A stretch of 64,000 nt of DNA from Gigaspora margarita (GCA_009809945.1 WTPW01000346.1:369158-433157); one strand, 5' to 3'. Positions 22,111 through 34,457 are shown, counted from the stretch's first letter. The notes: generated by a model from the letters alone, not told the origin. Numbers and translations are program-made.

Positions 22111-25100
22111 GGTTAGGTAATTAAGTGCAGGTGAACGTAGATCAAATTTCATATAATTTACACAGTACAAGAAAAAGGAAAGTTCAAAAAGAGGTTGAAG
22201 CATTTCCAGAATTTAAAGTATTAGGAGTAATTGAAGAAAAATACAGAATGGAAATTACAAGAGAAGAATTAGCAACAGCACTACTATATTGTGTACTAGT
22301 AAAACAAGAAAAACTTGATGAATTTATAAGGTTCACAGGCAAAACAAAATAAAATTAAATGCTAAATATCCATAGAAAATTGCAAATATAAAGATAAATT
22401 CATAATCTTAAAATGGCACAGGCTATACTATTCAAACTACTAAAAATAACAGGATTAGAAAATTATAAACCAGAATTCGATGGAACTATTGCAAAATACA
22501 AAGAATAGAGAGACAAAGTAGAAAGAGCCTTTAAAATAAAGGAATATCAAAATTAATGATATTTGGAAGATACTCAGGAAACATAATGATGAATACACCC
22601 ACCAAGCAAAAAATCATAATGGATTAGCAGATAATACTACCCATCCAGTTGCAAAATTTGTAGTAAACTTTAATAAACAAGTATTCACAGTAATAGCCAC
22701 TATATTAACAGGAACTGCATTATCATGTTACAAAACAAATAAAGAAAGAATCAATTGCTAGTTTAGAGGAGATATTAATGATCAAGCAATATAATTTGAA
22801 CCCTCAAAGACCAAACTGGTTATCCAGTATCATTAAACCAAGTATATGATGCCACCAGATGGCATAGAATAGCAATAAGATCAGTATTTAAAAATGGATT
22901 TGCAACTGATGCAACTACTGCACTAGCTGCAACAGTAGTACAAGTAGAATTTAGGAAAATACTTGATCAACAATTTATCACAGAAGCTGTACAAGAAACA
23001 TATTAACAACAATTTTTGAAATATAAATTTATACCAAATTGGAATGATGAAAATTCATACAATAAGCATAGATAAAAATTTAAAGAACTTGAGTATTAGC
23101 AAACTACCAATTCATTGCAATCTTCAAATCAGGACTATATACTATTACAAACTAAGATTACTACCTAAAATGAAAGAAAGACTAACTTTCCAATCAGGAT
23201 TAGAGGCAATTACAACAGAAGCTAAATTTTGGCAACAAACATTAGCCATATTCTATAGCATTCAACAAAACAAGTTCAATGCAGAAAAAGCTCAAACAGA
23301 TCTAAGAATCAATAGGGTTCAAAAAAAAAAACACCTAAAAAATTTAAGAAAATCAATAATATTGATATAGCCAGAGAAATAACAGAGATGATAACTGTTA
23401 CAACTGTAACCAATCAGGTTACTATACCAGAAACCGTCTATTATAAAGAAAGAAAGAATCTTTTAAATAGAATTGAAACCTGAAGAAATAGTGAAGGAAA
23501 ACTTGTTCAAAAAAATAAAATACTATAGCATTTGTGGAATGCAAGACCATACCATTTCAAAAACTGTCAAAGAAACAATAGATACAGTTATAATAGAAAA
23601 TTTAAAAAAGAACCTACACCTATAGCATTAAACAAAATAAAAACCAACTACATCCAATAATAAAGTAAGAAATTACAACAACCATCAAACAAAAACTTCT
23701 GAAACAATAAACTATCATTCAAGAAAAAGGTTCATAATATAAATGAAGTCTCTAAAACTTCAAGCTTAAAAAGCAAAAATAACCAAAAAAAAACTAAGAC
23801 AAACCAGTTCAGATATCTAGAAGATATTGAAGAAGAAACTAAAAAAGAAAATGAATACTATTCTCAAAAAGAAGAAAGAATCTAAAGAAGAAAAACCAAG
23901 AATTTAAAATGTTGTAACTACCAAATATATTAGAAATATAAGAAATATTTCTAAAAGAGAGCTCACCTTTTAATTGAGAATTACTCCCATACCAAACCAA
24001 AGGCTGTTGAAGAGGGAATTATAATCCTATATATAATATCAAAAAAACTATATCTATTAACAATATTCAATGTATTAATCCAAAAATTATAAATAAAGGT
24101 CCAAAAGACTTATATAACAAATTTTCTGGCAATGACTTATCAAATACAATATATGAAAAAGCAAAAACACAAGAAAAATAAAATACTTTCTTAATGAATA
24201 TGAGTTTCCAAAAGAAACAGTCTGGTTAAATAATAACCCAAAAGGCAAAAAACAGTATTTATTCCTGGCATTAATGACAAGCAACCAATATTAACATGAT
24301 TAGATGAAGGGGCAAGCACCAATGTAATTAGAAAAATTTTGCCAAACAATGGAATCTTCTAACAAAATAGAAGTCCTAAAACATCAAAATCAATCAGTTC
24401 TGAAAGTACTAATATACCAATATTAGAAAAAACAACTGTAACATTCCAAGTTGAGCATTATAAAATTCTACTAAAAGTAACAATCATCAAAGGCAACCAA
24501 ATATACTTATTACAATCAGAAGTAATTCAAGTAAAATTAGGTATAGCAAAAAATAAAAAATATCAAATTGTGTGAATAAACAGAATACCAATATTATGGC
24601 AAGATGCATCACCAAACCAATCACAAGGTTTTAAAAGATTATACAACAATCTTTTGCAAACAAACCTTCTCAGATCTTAGAAAAAACATAGAGTCTCTGG
24701 TATCATATGATAGCACCAACCAATCCGAATCATTTGGTCAATCCATTAAGAACACCAAAAATATCACACTAAGTCACCTACTTGAAAGGCTTAGGATACT
24801 CTCTCAAACAAGAAAAAACCATCTGCCAATAGCACCTAACATGTGTCTAAAATTGACACTATGTACCCAACTATCCACCTGTTATAGCAAGCCATAACTA
24901 CCACAATAATACAAACTTGGCAACCAACAACTATAATACAACAGTTGTCATATCAATCAATAAGAAAATTAAACAATACAATAACAATCGAAGTATTAAT
25001 AAACAAACAAAAAATATGATCAACAAAATACAGATGCCCAATGCACCCATAACAAGTTAAAGTCTTCAGGTAATAGTACAATAAAACCTATCACTAAAAA

Positions 25101-25918
25101 TACACTGTCTAAATATGCTATCAATAAGATCAATCCTACAAAAAAGTATCCTGTTCATAAATAACAAAAGGATATTTGCAAAAAACCTACTAAACAATCC
25201 AAAGAAAATTGGGTAAACCAAACATACAACAGAAAACTGCATGAGTACTTCACAAACAAATTACTACCAGAAGATTTTAATAAATGTGTTAAAAAACTAA
25301 GAAAGCAAATACAAATGAATGAATTTTGAAAGAAATACATTGGAATAACAATTGATAAAAAATGGTCCACAATTGTAAAAGCTGCATTACTAACACAATC
25401 TAATATCCTACAAATCTTCCTATCATACAAAGGTGTACATGATGAAAGAGTAATTACAATTACCAAGCTTACCTTGCATTAAAAGATGCAATGCATGACT
25501 ATAAGTTTGACATGAATATGATAGAAGGAAATAAGAACATAGGAATAAAAATTATATTACATATATCAATAGGATTATATATTAATTACAAACTCTGTTT
25601 CAATGGAAAGATTAATTAGAAAATTAATCGAATTATTAAAGAATGCCAAAGAGCATCCAATATGAATATCTAATAGGCTATATTACATTTAGAAACCCAG
25701 GATAAGAAAGAGTAATCAGATGTGATTGATAATATCAATTATATACTTAAAGAGATCAAAAATCTAAAGATTGGAATACTCATAGAAAACAGTGCATCCA
25801 ACAACTGTTTCAGTGCAACAGTTGCATACCTCATGGATATTTTGAATAGTATTGACAAAAGCTTCGATATAGAAATAACAAAGATGGTAAAAAAATAGTG
25901 ATCTGCTTTAATATGCAA
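22111..25918 (+). pseudogene. Degenerate retroelement block with gag-like and protease-like parts
   Basis: Long stretches keep coding character on the plus strand but are broken by stops. It opens with a 75-codon frame (22125-22352: charged, ending in an EELATALLYC... helix-like segment). It then gives a MAQAILFKLLKITGLENYKP-like reading at 22413 and a stretch near 22800-23010 with an ATDATTALAATVVQVEF-like reading. A retropepsin-like LDEGASTNVI motif (Asp codon at 24303-24305) marks a protease near 24260-24520. The order resembles gag then protease. I do not recognise the remaining part (24600-25915). It is terminated by a MITE at 25921. Confidence 0.5.
24260..24520 (+). pseudogene. Retropepsin-like aspartic protease remnant
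   Basis: The reading PILT-stop-LDEGASTNVIRKILP carries a D-x-G-A-S active-site-like motif where retropepsins have D-T/S-G-A. It continues with a VTFQVEHYKILLKVTIIKG hydrophobic stretch as expected for the following strands. A stop lies three codons before the Asp. The call rests on the motif and context only. Confidence 0.5.
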
Positions 25919-25920
25919 TA

Positions 25921-26169
25921 TGGGGTGAGTCAGCAGAAAAGGGATAAATGTTTTCTAAGTAAAAGTTTTCTTGACTTTAAACTTAAATATCTTAACAACT
26001 ATCTTAATAAATTTAATAAAATTTTTTTATTTTAATTCTATATAATTTCAAGATTAAAATAAAAATTTTTTTAGCAAATATGATTAAATAATTGTTAAGA
26101 TATTTAAATTTAAAAATTAAAAAAATTTTACTAAAAATGATTTGTCCCTTTTCTACTGACTCACCCCCA
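25921..26169. mobile_element. TA-flanked MITE, family TGGGGGTGAGTCA, copy 2
   Basis: It has the same termini and interior as 19707-19957 and is flanked by TA at 25919-25920 and 26170-26171. It is inserted in the retroelement block. Confidence 0.87.
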
Positions 26170-26171
26170 TA

Positions 26172-28110
26172 TGCACATATAGAGGAATAGCAAAATATTT
26201 ATATGAATTTAAAATATTTTTTATTTATATGGACAAGATATACAAGTTATATACACAAATAGAAGTCTGAAAGAAGCTATTCATGGTAATGGAATGGATA
26301 AACATACACACATATTGGATCCAACAAGTACCATAATACAAGATATATTTGAATATATTGCAAGGCATAAAAAGGTCCCTTGCTTAATACTAGAGATACC
26401 AAATACTGAACCAGAAGACCAACTATCACAAATACATGAAGTACAAACACTAAGAAAATATGCAAAAGATGAAATTGATAAAAATTGAAAGAAATGGGTA
26501 AAAGAAAGAGAAGAAAAAATCTTAAAATATCACAAGATGACAGAATCCATATACTATATGGAATGATATTTAAAGATCCTAAAATAAATAATTTGGCACA
26601 ACAATTACAAGGGATAGTATTAAACATTTATAGATAATGATCACAAAACCAGAAACAAAAACAATTAAATCAAACTCTAATTACTGATATTAATGAAACA
26701 TTAGATCGATTTGAAAAAGCAGTATTCCCAAAATACACCAAGAGAAGAAAAGAAAAGAAGCTAAAAAGCAGAACAAAAAACAAACTAAAGAAAAAAATGT
26801 ACTACCTAAAGAAGATAATTTAACAGGACAAACTGAGGGTTCTAGAACAACTTCGCAGTCTAAACTTGAAACTGTAATTAGATAATGATTATCTGATTGG
26901 AAACAAAAAACAAAAAAAGCTGATAAATTTAAAGATCCAAAGATAACAGAAAAATTCAAGTATCTTAGAGAAAGGTTAAATCGAATAGAAAATTGATTTA
27001 ACTATACTTTATCTATAACTGAAGAAAAATATAAGATAATTTTAAAAATGCTAAAAAAACATTAAAAGTAAAAATACCAAAAAATACTGAAACAAAAGAG
27101 AAACAGTATATAAGTATCTAAGAGAATCATCAGATACTAATAATAGAACAATCTATAAACAAAGAAAGAAAATTTAAGAAATTGTGAAAGAATATGAAAG
27201 AAATACAAGTCCTGTAGTAACTATAACAAGAGAACAATTTACAAGAATGCTACCATGGGATCAAAGAAATGTATTAAATAATTTAGTACAGGGAGCTATG
27301 CACTCTCAAAATGAAACAATTAGACAAGAACACCATAATAAATATATGGAATTGCTAACTGCACAAGAAGAACAAATGGGTAAAATGATTATAGAGCAAA
27401 GAGAAATCACTAATGAACAGCAATTAAGAAGAGCAATTAGTGTTCAAAGACCAAATCTAAAAAAAAACAGATAAATTACCATTACCTAATAAAATGTATA
27501 GAGAAACCTATACAACAGATTATTCTTTTTGAGAAAGAGATGATGATAATAACAAATTAGTAAATCAGACACTACTGATAAAACTAATATCTCATGAACA
27601 GATAAAATAGCAAATAGGTTACTAAATCTACCAAAGTCACCAATAAACTTTAAATTTTCTGGAAATTGGACAACTGGAAAACAACAGCAGACTTATAGAC
27701 CAAAAACACCATCAAGTCTTAGAAATTCTGTAGACATAGCTCAAGAAGAATTAGATGAAATATTTAGAACACCCAAGATAAATCTTGAAGAAGGACAAAC
27801 ATTGTCACTACCAAAAAACAGAACATTCTCACCAATAAGAAAACAAAATAAAAGAATGTATATAACTTATAATGAATCACTATTAATATACAATCCAAAG
27901 AAACTAAAACAATATATACTATCTTTACTATCTCAATTCAAAAGTCAACCTTCGCATAATGAAATAACAGATGAATTAGAATCTAAAAGATTCTGGAATA
28001 ATTTTGAACCCAATAAAAAGAATTATTACATTACCCAAGAAGACTTAAAAATAGAAAAGAAAGACTCACCTAAGGATACTATATCCCAGGAGAAAAATTA
28101 AAACAAATGA
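26172..28110 (+). pseudogene. Unrecognised coding remnants (charged, coiled-coil-like)
   Basis: Three open stretches (26294-26488, 27184-27474 and 27802-28101) have amphipathic, Glu/Lys/Gln-rich composition. The middle one (ITREQFTRMLPWDQRNVLNN then a Gln/Glu-rich helix) looks like an internal structural segment and could form a coiled coil. The context upstream of a reverse transcriptase suggests they are gag-like or linker parts of the same or an overlapping retroelement. I recognise no domain. Confidence 0.35.
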
Positions 28111-28409
28111 AACCTTAAGTATACCAATACAAAATACCTTTAAAGGAAGAACATATATACAATATATACCAAAAGAATCAATAAAACAACTACTACTATT
28201 ATTCTTTGATGACTATCAAGAAGATGACAAGGAGGTAAAAGAAAAAGGATTTGGAATACCTACATCTGAAGATGAGGTACCCAAAAAAGAATCTGATAAT
28301 AAAAATGAAACAGATCTTTATATAAGACTAAACCATATACACCTATATATAAGAAAAAAGATAGTACCCACTATCATTACAGATCAAAAACAAGATGATA
28401 CTATATATA

Positions 28410-28640
28410 GTGCTCAACATGTTGTTATATCTAAGCAATATGTAATGCCTATAAAAATAAGAAAGCAGATAAAAGCTAAATATATTGAACTTTAGAGTAT
28501 CTAGCAAAACAAGAAATAGCTATAGAACCCGGAATAAGCAATGATAATTATATAATTATAGTCAACTATTCAAACACAAATATCCAAATAAGTAAAGATC
28601 AACATATAAAAAATATAGAAATAGTAGAAAAAACCCTAAA
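28410..28640 (+). pseudogene. Possible dUTPase-like remnant upstream of the RT
   Basis: The reading AQHVVISKQYVMPIKI...LAKQEIAIEPGISNDNYIII then VNYSNTNIQISKDQHIKNIEIV resembles the order of dUTPase motifs (a v-x-t-G segment, then a pG-x-x-D-Y segment, a N-x-s segment and a terminal k-g-d-x-I-a-x-l-i segment). Some retroelements carry a dUTPase beside protease or RT. Conserved residues are incomplete, so this is a tentative call. Confidence 0.35.
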
Positions 28641-28879
28641 ATTTTTTCTATTAAAGAAATAGAAATAGATTGGAAGACACAAAGTAGCTATAAAAAAGCA
28701 AATTGAAAAAATTAAAGAACAATGTAGTCAAACTGTTTGAAAACAGATTGGAGATATTATAATTAAATACATTGACGTATTTAGAAGAAAAGAAGAAAAG
28801 GGAACAAGTGTTAATGACAAAATCATCTCAAAATTAAATTAGAATTAAATAAAGAAGAAAAAAATATATCTGAAAGGGA

Positions 28880-29430
28880 TAAAAGATAGCAAGTCAGAAA
28901 ATATTCTAAGAATGAATTAAAGATAATTAAGAAGTTATTAAATGAACTAAAGGAAAATAATATTGTTAAACAAGGATTTAGCAATTGGGGAAGCAATGTA
29001 TTAGTAATAACTAAGAAAGATGGAACTAAGAAGATTGCTATAGATTATAGAAATCTAAATAAACATTTAAAGAAGATTAAAGAACCATTATCTAATATAT
29101 ATCAGATATTGCCGAAAATAGCTGCTTATAAGCTATATACAACAATAGATTTAAAATTCGCATATTGGCAATTAAAGATGTATAAAGATTCTCAAAAATA
29201 TACTGCAAGTATATTTGGAAAATATGGAACATATATATGGAATAATTTACCATTTGGAATTAGTACGGTGCCTACCTATCTTATTAATGCTATTAATAAG
29301 TTATTCTCTGATTTTGATTAAATATTGCTATATATGGATAATTTGACAATAGTAGCAGATAATATGGATTAGATAAGAAATAGACTAATGAGAACATCAG
29401 AAAGGCTTAAAAGGCAGCCCTAAGACTTAA
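28880..29430 (+). pseudogene. Reverse transcriptase domain (Ty3/Gypsy-like), inactivated
   Basis: Consecutive RT motifs are readable: NIVKQGFSNWGSNVLVITKK (motif 1), IAIDYRNLN (2), YTTIDLKFAYWQLKM (3, with catalytic Asp and the F-A-Y-x-Q pattern), IWNNLPFGISTVPTYLINAI (4), and YMDNLTIVA at about 29330-29355 where active enzymes have Y-x-D-D. The second Asp is therefore changed to Asn (GAT to AAT), and stops lie at 29320 and soon after the YMDN box. It would copy RNA to DNA if intact. The domain order RT then RNase H downstream fits Ty3/Gypsy or caulimovirid-like elements. No integrase was recognised nearby. Confidence 0.9.
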
Positions 29431-29559
29431 ATATTCCAAATGTAAATTCTGTGTTAACAAAACAACTATATTAAATTATGAAGTAGAATATAGTAAAATA
29501 TAGAAAAATACAATAAAAGCCAAAGAAGTAGACAAATTTGTAACTCCAAAAAACAAAAA

Positions 29560-30210
29560 GTAACTACAAGGGTTCCTAGGATTTATGAATTACTTCAGAT
29601 CTTATATATATAACTTTGCAAAAATGGCAGACCCGTTATATAAACTAACTGGTAATACTGCATTTGAATGAACAACACAATATCAAGAAGCAATAGCTAA
29701 ACTTAAAGAAGAAATAAAGCAAGAATTATGCCTATTATTTCCAAATTCAAATCAACCATTCTTTATAGAATATGATGCTTCACAAGAAGCCATAGGAGCT
29801 ATACTTTATCAAGATGTCTTTGAAAAACAATACTATAAAAAAGAAGCAACTCCTAAAGAAGAACTGTTTAAAGAAGACTTAAAAGATTACTCTAAACCTA
29901 TAAGATTTGGACAAAGAATTATAGAAATAGGATCAATGAGACTAAATTAAGCACAAAGAAATTGGCCTGCTACACAAAGAGAAATATATGCAATAGTTAC
30001 TTTTCTCGAAAAATGCAAAAAACTATATTGAATTTCAAACTATATACATTTATACCAATTCAACTAGTATATTAAACAAAAAATTACCAAAACTATGCAA
30101 TAATCGTACAATGCAAAATTGGATAGAAATTATATTGGAATTTAATATGCTATTTTATAGAATAGCTGGACAGGAAAACCATGCTGCAAACTATTTAACA
30201 AGAGGTACAA
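29560..30210 (+). pseudogene. RNase H domain of the same retroelement
   Basis: It follows the RT connection segment (LQGFLGFMNYFRSYIYNF-like reading near 29565-29615). FFIEYDASQEAIGAILYQ at about 29758-29812 gives the first catalytic Asp. AQRNWPATQREIYAIVTFLE at about 29950-30010 gives the Glu helix. FYRIAGQENHAANYLTRG near 30155-30205 matches the final N-x-x-A-D-x-L-S/T-R segment with Asp changed to Asn. Stops and frame changes lie between these pieces. The Lys/Glu-rich frame after it (to 30365) is low-complexity. Confidence 0.85.
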
Positions 30211-30372
30211 CTCAAGAATTAGAAGATTTGAAAGAACAAAAAGAACTCTTCAAACAACAAGAGATTTTTAAAAAGAAAAAGAGAAAAACTTCTGAAAAGA
30301 AAAATATTTCTAAAAAAGAAATCAAAATAAAAATTACTAAGAAAGCAAATCCAACATATAAATAACTATATG

Positions 30373-30606
30373 TTAAAATAAAACAATAATACTTACAATC
30401 TGAATTATAATTATACTTATTATTGGAACCAAAACCATTTGAGTAATTATCATCAGAAGAAAATAAGTAGTATTAAATTTGTTACAATTAGAAGCCTTTG
30501 AAAACTTAGAATTACAAATACAATCCAAAGGAGAATAATAACAACATCGACACTCAAAAATAGTATAATTACAAGAATTACAATAAAAATTGGAATTAAT
30601 ATTCAC
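30373..30606 (-). CDS. Small Cys-rich open frame, doubtful
   Basis: 77 codons on the minus strand begin MNINSNFYCNSCNYTIFECR and hold about ten Cys in the first half (CxxC, CRCC, CIC), then a hydrophobic tail. The Cys spacing is suggestive of metal binding, but there is no homologue I recognise and the strand is opposite to the flanking coding remnants. It could equally be a shadow. Confidence 0.2.
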   Translation of the reverse strand: MNINSNFYCNSCNYTIFECRCCYYSPLDCICNSKFSKASNCNKFNTTYFLLMIITQMVLVPIISIIIIQIVSIIVLF

Positions 30607-31379
30607 TCAACTTGTACAGCAAATGTAGTTGTTAGTTATCTAACTACTTTACTCAGCATATGTGATAAACCAATAAACCCTTACCATAAGAAGAAGACTC
30701 TACTCTAAAAGATTGAGGAGGAGAAATTGGATAATTCTTAGGATGAGTATTATGAAACTCATTGTAACCTCAGAAAGATATTGGTGAAGATAAGATGCTA
30801 TTATTAAAGAATTTAGATGAAAAAGAAAGATACTTTAGCATAGATAGATAATGCTTTGATAAGAACTTTATATACAAATCATACAATTAATTAAATTCTA
30901 AGTAATTCCAAAGAAAGAGAACAAAAGAGTTAAGAACTTTATAAAGAGAATCTGAGGATTCCAAAAGAGATTTATAAAGAAACAACACAACCATCATAGT
31001 TGCAATTATTGAAGCATAAAATTGCAAATTTGAGGAAAATATAAAAAATTACAACACGAAGTATAAAAAATAAGAATAGTTAAAGGCCTTATGTTGACAA
31101 AAATCAAAAGAAACAAGAATCCAAAAAGAACTATAGAAAAATAATAACAAATAAAGAATGACATATAAGAACTAGAATATGCTAGAAAGAAAATAAAATT
31201 ACTAAACATTCAGAAATAAAAAGATATATAAGTCAAGTAAATAACAAAGGAAAAGCAACGAAAAATCTATCCAATTTATAATAAAATCACTATTACTGGG
31301 TAAACTTCAACATACAAGATAAAACTTGAAATCCAAGAAGGGACAAATTAAAAGAATTGATAAACCATAAGAAATAGAA

Positions 31380-32210
31380 GATAAAGAATCCAAAATGCCA
31401 AGTATCCCATTACTAAAAGAACTGTAAGAAATCTTTAACAATGAACTTTTAGCAATAGTATATTTACAAGATAAAGAAATTATCTATAAAAGACTAAATT
31501 GTAGTAACGAAACCTATAAGCAACCAATGAAAATGTACCCTATGAGAAGATATTTAAATGCAATAATCAGCATTGCAGAAGATCAGATTCCTAATGGTCA
31601 ATTTATGGTTCTCATGCAAAAGATTACCAGTAAATGATCTACTACTAATATACTACTTTTGGTTACAAAAAGTACGCATTACATTAATTGCATCCATTAC
31701 AAAGCATCAACTCACATGATAAGCGATCATGTAAAAAATATTCAAAATCTTGTACAATTATATGTACAAGTAACAAACCAGAAAATTGGTGAAAAAGATA
31801 TTATTGTGGAAATAGATAAATACAATTTTGGACATAATAAATACTGAAGAGGAAAGTACAAACAAAAAGTTAAAGTATTTGGAGCTGTAGAAAGAATGTT
31901 GAATATTCATTCAAGTTATATCTGATAAAAAAGAATCAACATTACTTAAACTAATTCAACAAGGATCAATAATCTACTTATACTGTCTAAAGTCTTATCA
32001 AAATATCTAAAACAAGTTAGGATTTGAAAATCTAACTGTGAACACTCACAAAACTTCATTGACCCTAAAACACAAGCTCACACCAATACAATTGAAATAA
32101 ACTGGAATGGGGTTTAAATTATTAATCCCATCAGAAACAGAACAGAAAAACTCATTGAACTGTGTCTATTAGAATATATTTGAAGAAACAAAATAGTGAT
32201 AGTCTATAGG
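31380..32210 (+). pseudogene. Merlin/ISXO2-type DDE transposase relic
   Basis: VEIDKYNFGHNKY (Asp codon 31815-31817), a stop, then RGKYKQKVKVFGAVER is the diagnostic first block of ISXO2/IS1595 transposases, found in eukaryotes as Merlin elements. Downstream GSIIYLYCLKSYQNI corresponds to the G-S-x-I-x-T-D-C-x-x-x-Y block, with the catalytic Asp replaced by Tyr. Then NFIDPKTQAHTNTIEINWNG (Glu codon 32093-32095) is the H-T-N-x-I-E block. The upstream zinc-ribbon region is readable in two frames at 31490-31600. At least two frameshifts and several stops are present. I could not fix the TIRs or an 8-9 bp target duplication. Confidence 0.85.
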
Positions 32211-32859
32211 GATCTTTGCTACAATGCTTAGCAAAAGAATTACTAATCAAAGATGATAAAATTTAAAAGAAAAATTCATAAGAAAATTATTAAAGAAAAA
32301 TATAGATAAACTATAAAAGAAAAAATGAAAATAAAAAGATTAAGACCCCCAAAATCTATAAAAATAACCCTAATAAGACTGACCCAACCCTTATCACTAG
32401 ATGGATTCAACTTAACAAGAAAACCAACAATTCATTAATACTAAACTCTGGATACAAGGAGTAATTACATCTCTATGAACATTATTAGCAAGAAAAACAA
32501 TAATTAAACTACAACACAGATCTTGAGAATTTGAAAAACACTTCTACTCAATATATTTGAAAGAAAAGAAATACAAGTCTACGAAACTAAAATCTTTGAC
32601 TTAAAAGAAGAATTAAGAAATTTAGCAATATAGATTGTCATATTAATATTAACTAAAACTTTATTTATTTAGAAACCCATAATAAAATTGACAAAATTGA
32701 TACTGCCCAAAAGGCTTACTACTTAAAAAATATTCTAAAATAAGAATATTTTCTAGCCAATAAATGAACTCCAACTAATAGAATTATCAATTACTGATTA
32801 TCCAAATCAAGAAGAAAAAGAAAAAAATAACAATAATAGTAACTCAGTACTACTGCAAC

Positions 32860-33088
32860 CAGTGTTTAAAATTCAAAACTGGTTTTATGTTCTCAAAAAG
32901 AACATTTTTAATTTCTTAATGTTCTCAGTAAAATTTTAATGTTCTTTATATAGGGAAATTAAATTTTTTTTAATATTAAAAGAATTTTTTGAATGTTCTC
33001 AAATAGAGAACATATTATAATAATTTATGTTCTCAAAAATCATATAATGTTCTTTGAGAACACTGAGAACATTGAATTTTAAACACTG
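32860..33088. mobile_element. hAT-type MITE, 229 bp, 8-bp TSD
   Basis: TIRs CAGTGTTTAAAATTCAA and their complement TTGAATTTTAAACACTG are flanked by perfect ACTGCAAC copies (32852-32859, 33089-33096). The inner part repeats ATGTTCTC/GAGAACAT words in both orientations. No coding capacity. It interrupts the zinc-knuckle block. Confidence 0.92.
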
Positions 33089-33096
33089 ACTGCAAC

Positions 33097-33600
33097 TGAT
33101 GCAACTATCAATAGAATCTGGGAGTACAAGCAATAATATATAAAATCTGTCAAGAAAAGCATGGATTTAGATTCTGTCCAAATACTGTTTGTGGATTATA
33201 TCAAAAAAGAGGACATATCAAATAAGTCTGTCTATTATTCAAATGTTCTAAATGTAGACATCAAGGACACAACTGACAAGAATGTGGAAAACAATGTATT
33301 AGGTATAAAGAATATTACTATTGTATACCCACTAATAGAAGAATGAAAAAAATTTTTAAAATAGATTAAAGAAATACAACAACAAGAAAAAAAATGTAAC
33401 TATTGTCATCAAAAAGATATATTAAATGTCTTTATAAAACAAAAAAAAATTATCAAAAGAATCTAAATATTGAATGCATGCTTAGAAAGCATGATCTACT
33501 CAAAAGAAGAACTATGAAAATAAACATACTAAGTTCCACTGCGACAAATGTTACATGCCAAGTGAAGAATCCAAGATTGATATAATAACCGAGTTAGGAG
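33097..33600 (+). pseudogene. CCHC zinc-knuckle remnant
   Basis: Two knuckle-like motifs can be read. CGLYQKRGHIK-stop-VC near 33187-33225 has the C-x2-C-x4-H-x4-C spacing with the second Cys changed to Tyr. KCSKCRHQGHN-stop-QEC near 33243-33285 has all four ligands but one internal stop. CCHC knuckles bind nucleic acid in gag proteins of retroelements. A further Cys-containing stretch (CNYCHQK) follows at about 33395. It probably belongs to a retroelement whose other parts are scattered through this mosaic. Confidence 0.6.
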
Positions 33601-33908
33601 GAAGAAAAAGTTATATTATCATAATACCAATATTTCTTTATGCTTGTATTACCATACAATCATGAACAATGAACTTCTATCTTTGGAAAACTCAAAAAAG
33701 AAGGATTAATTTGAAACTATTATGTATGTCAGAAAAAAAATCTCAAAAGAAGAATGCATAATGAAGGACAAATTTTCTTCTGTACTCAAGAAGAAAAATA
33801 TGGAACTATAGCAAATTGGGAAGTATCTGACCCAACCGGAAACTTGATCTAGCCACAAGAATTAACTACCACTACTACTCAAGCAAATCTGCTAGATCAG
33901 TATATAAT

Positions 33909-34457
33909 ATGAATATTGATAAGATATTCAGGATAACTAAACTAACTATAGAACAAGATCTAAAAGAGAAACAAGAAGATAAATATTCATTAGAATATGA
34001 AATAATGATTACCCTAAAGAAGGAAGTGAATTTGAAAATTACTACTATTCAGACTGAAGAAACTGTACAGGAAGTGCTAGAAAGATCACTACAAACATTT
34101 ACAGAATGGACCAAGGAAATGTCTATTAACAAAACTGATAGAACCTTTCCTAATAGATATAACCAATGTCAAGTATGTTATTTATACTTTGATAAAGAAA
34201 ATATTGAAGAACTTGAAAAAATATATAGTATTGATGAAGAAAAGGAAATCTACTATTGTAAAGGCTACTGTTATAATGCAGAAATTCTAAAGCTTATATA
34301 TTGCAAAAAATGCAATAATAAGAACCTTTTTGAAAAATCTTACAAAATTAAAAAACAGATCTGTGATAAATGTACAAAACCTATTCAAAAAAAAGAAAAA
34401 GTAAAACCTTTAACTATAAAGGAACCAAAAGAAAAAAAAAATCTCATATCAAGATAA
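33909..34457 (+). CDS. Hypothetical Cys-rich protein, possibly retroelement-derived
   Basis: 182 codons without a stop, the longest plus-strand frame in the retroelement mosaic. The N-terminal half is Glu/Lys-rich. The C-terminal half (residues about 78-160) has paired cysteines: CQVC, CKGYC, CKKC and CDKC, which could hold two or three zinc ions. It ends in a Lys-rich tail. It sits 300 bp after the zinc-knuckle block and 93 bp before another open frame (34551-34817, 88 codons) of similar composition. I do not recognise the family. Survival of an open frame among dead pieces is unusual. Confidence 0.4.
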   Translation: MNIDKIFRITKLTIEQDLKEKQEDKYSLEYEIMITLKKEVNLKITTIQTEETVQEVLERSLQTFTEWTKEMSINKTDRTFPNRYNQCQVCYLYFDKENIEELEKIYSIDEEKEIYYCKGYCYNAEILKLIYCKKCNNKNLFEKSYKIKKQICDKCTKPIQKKEKVKPLTIKEPKEKKNLISR

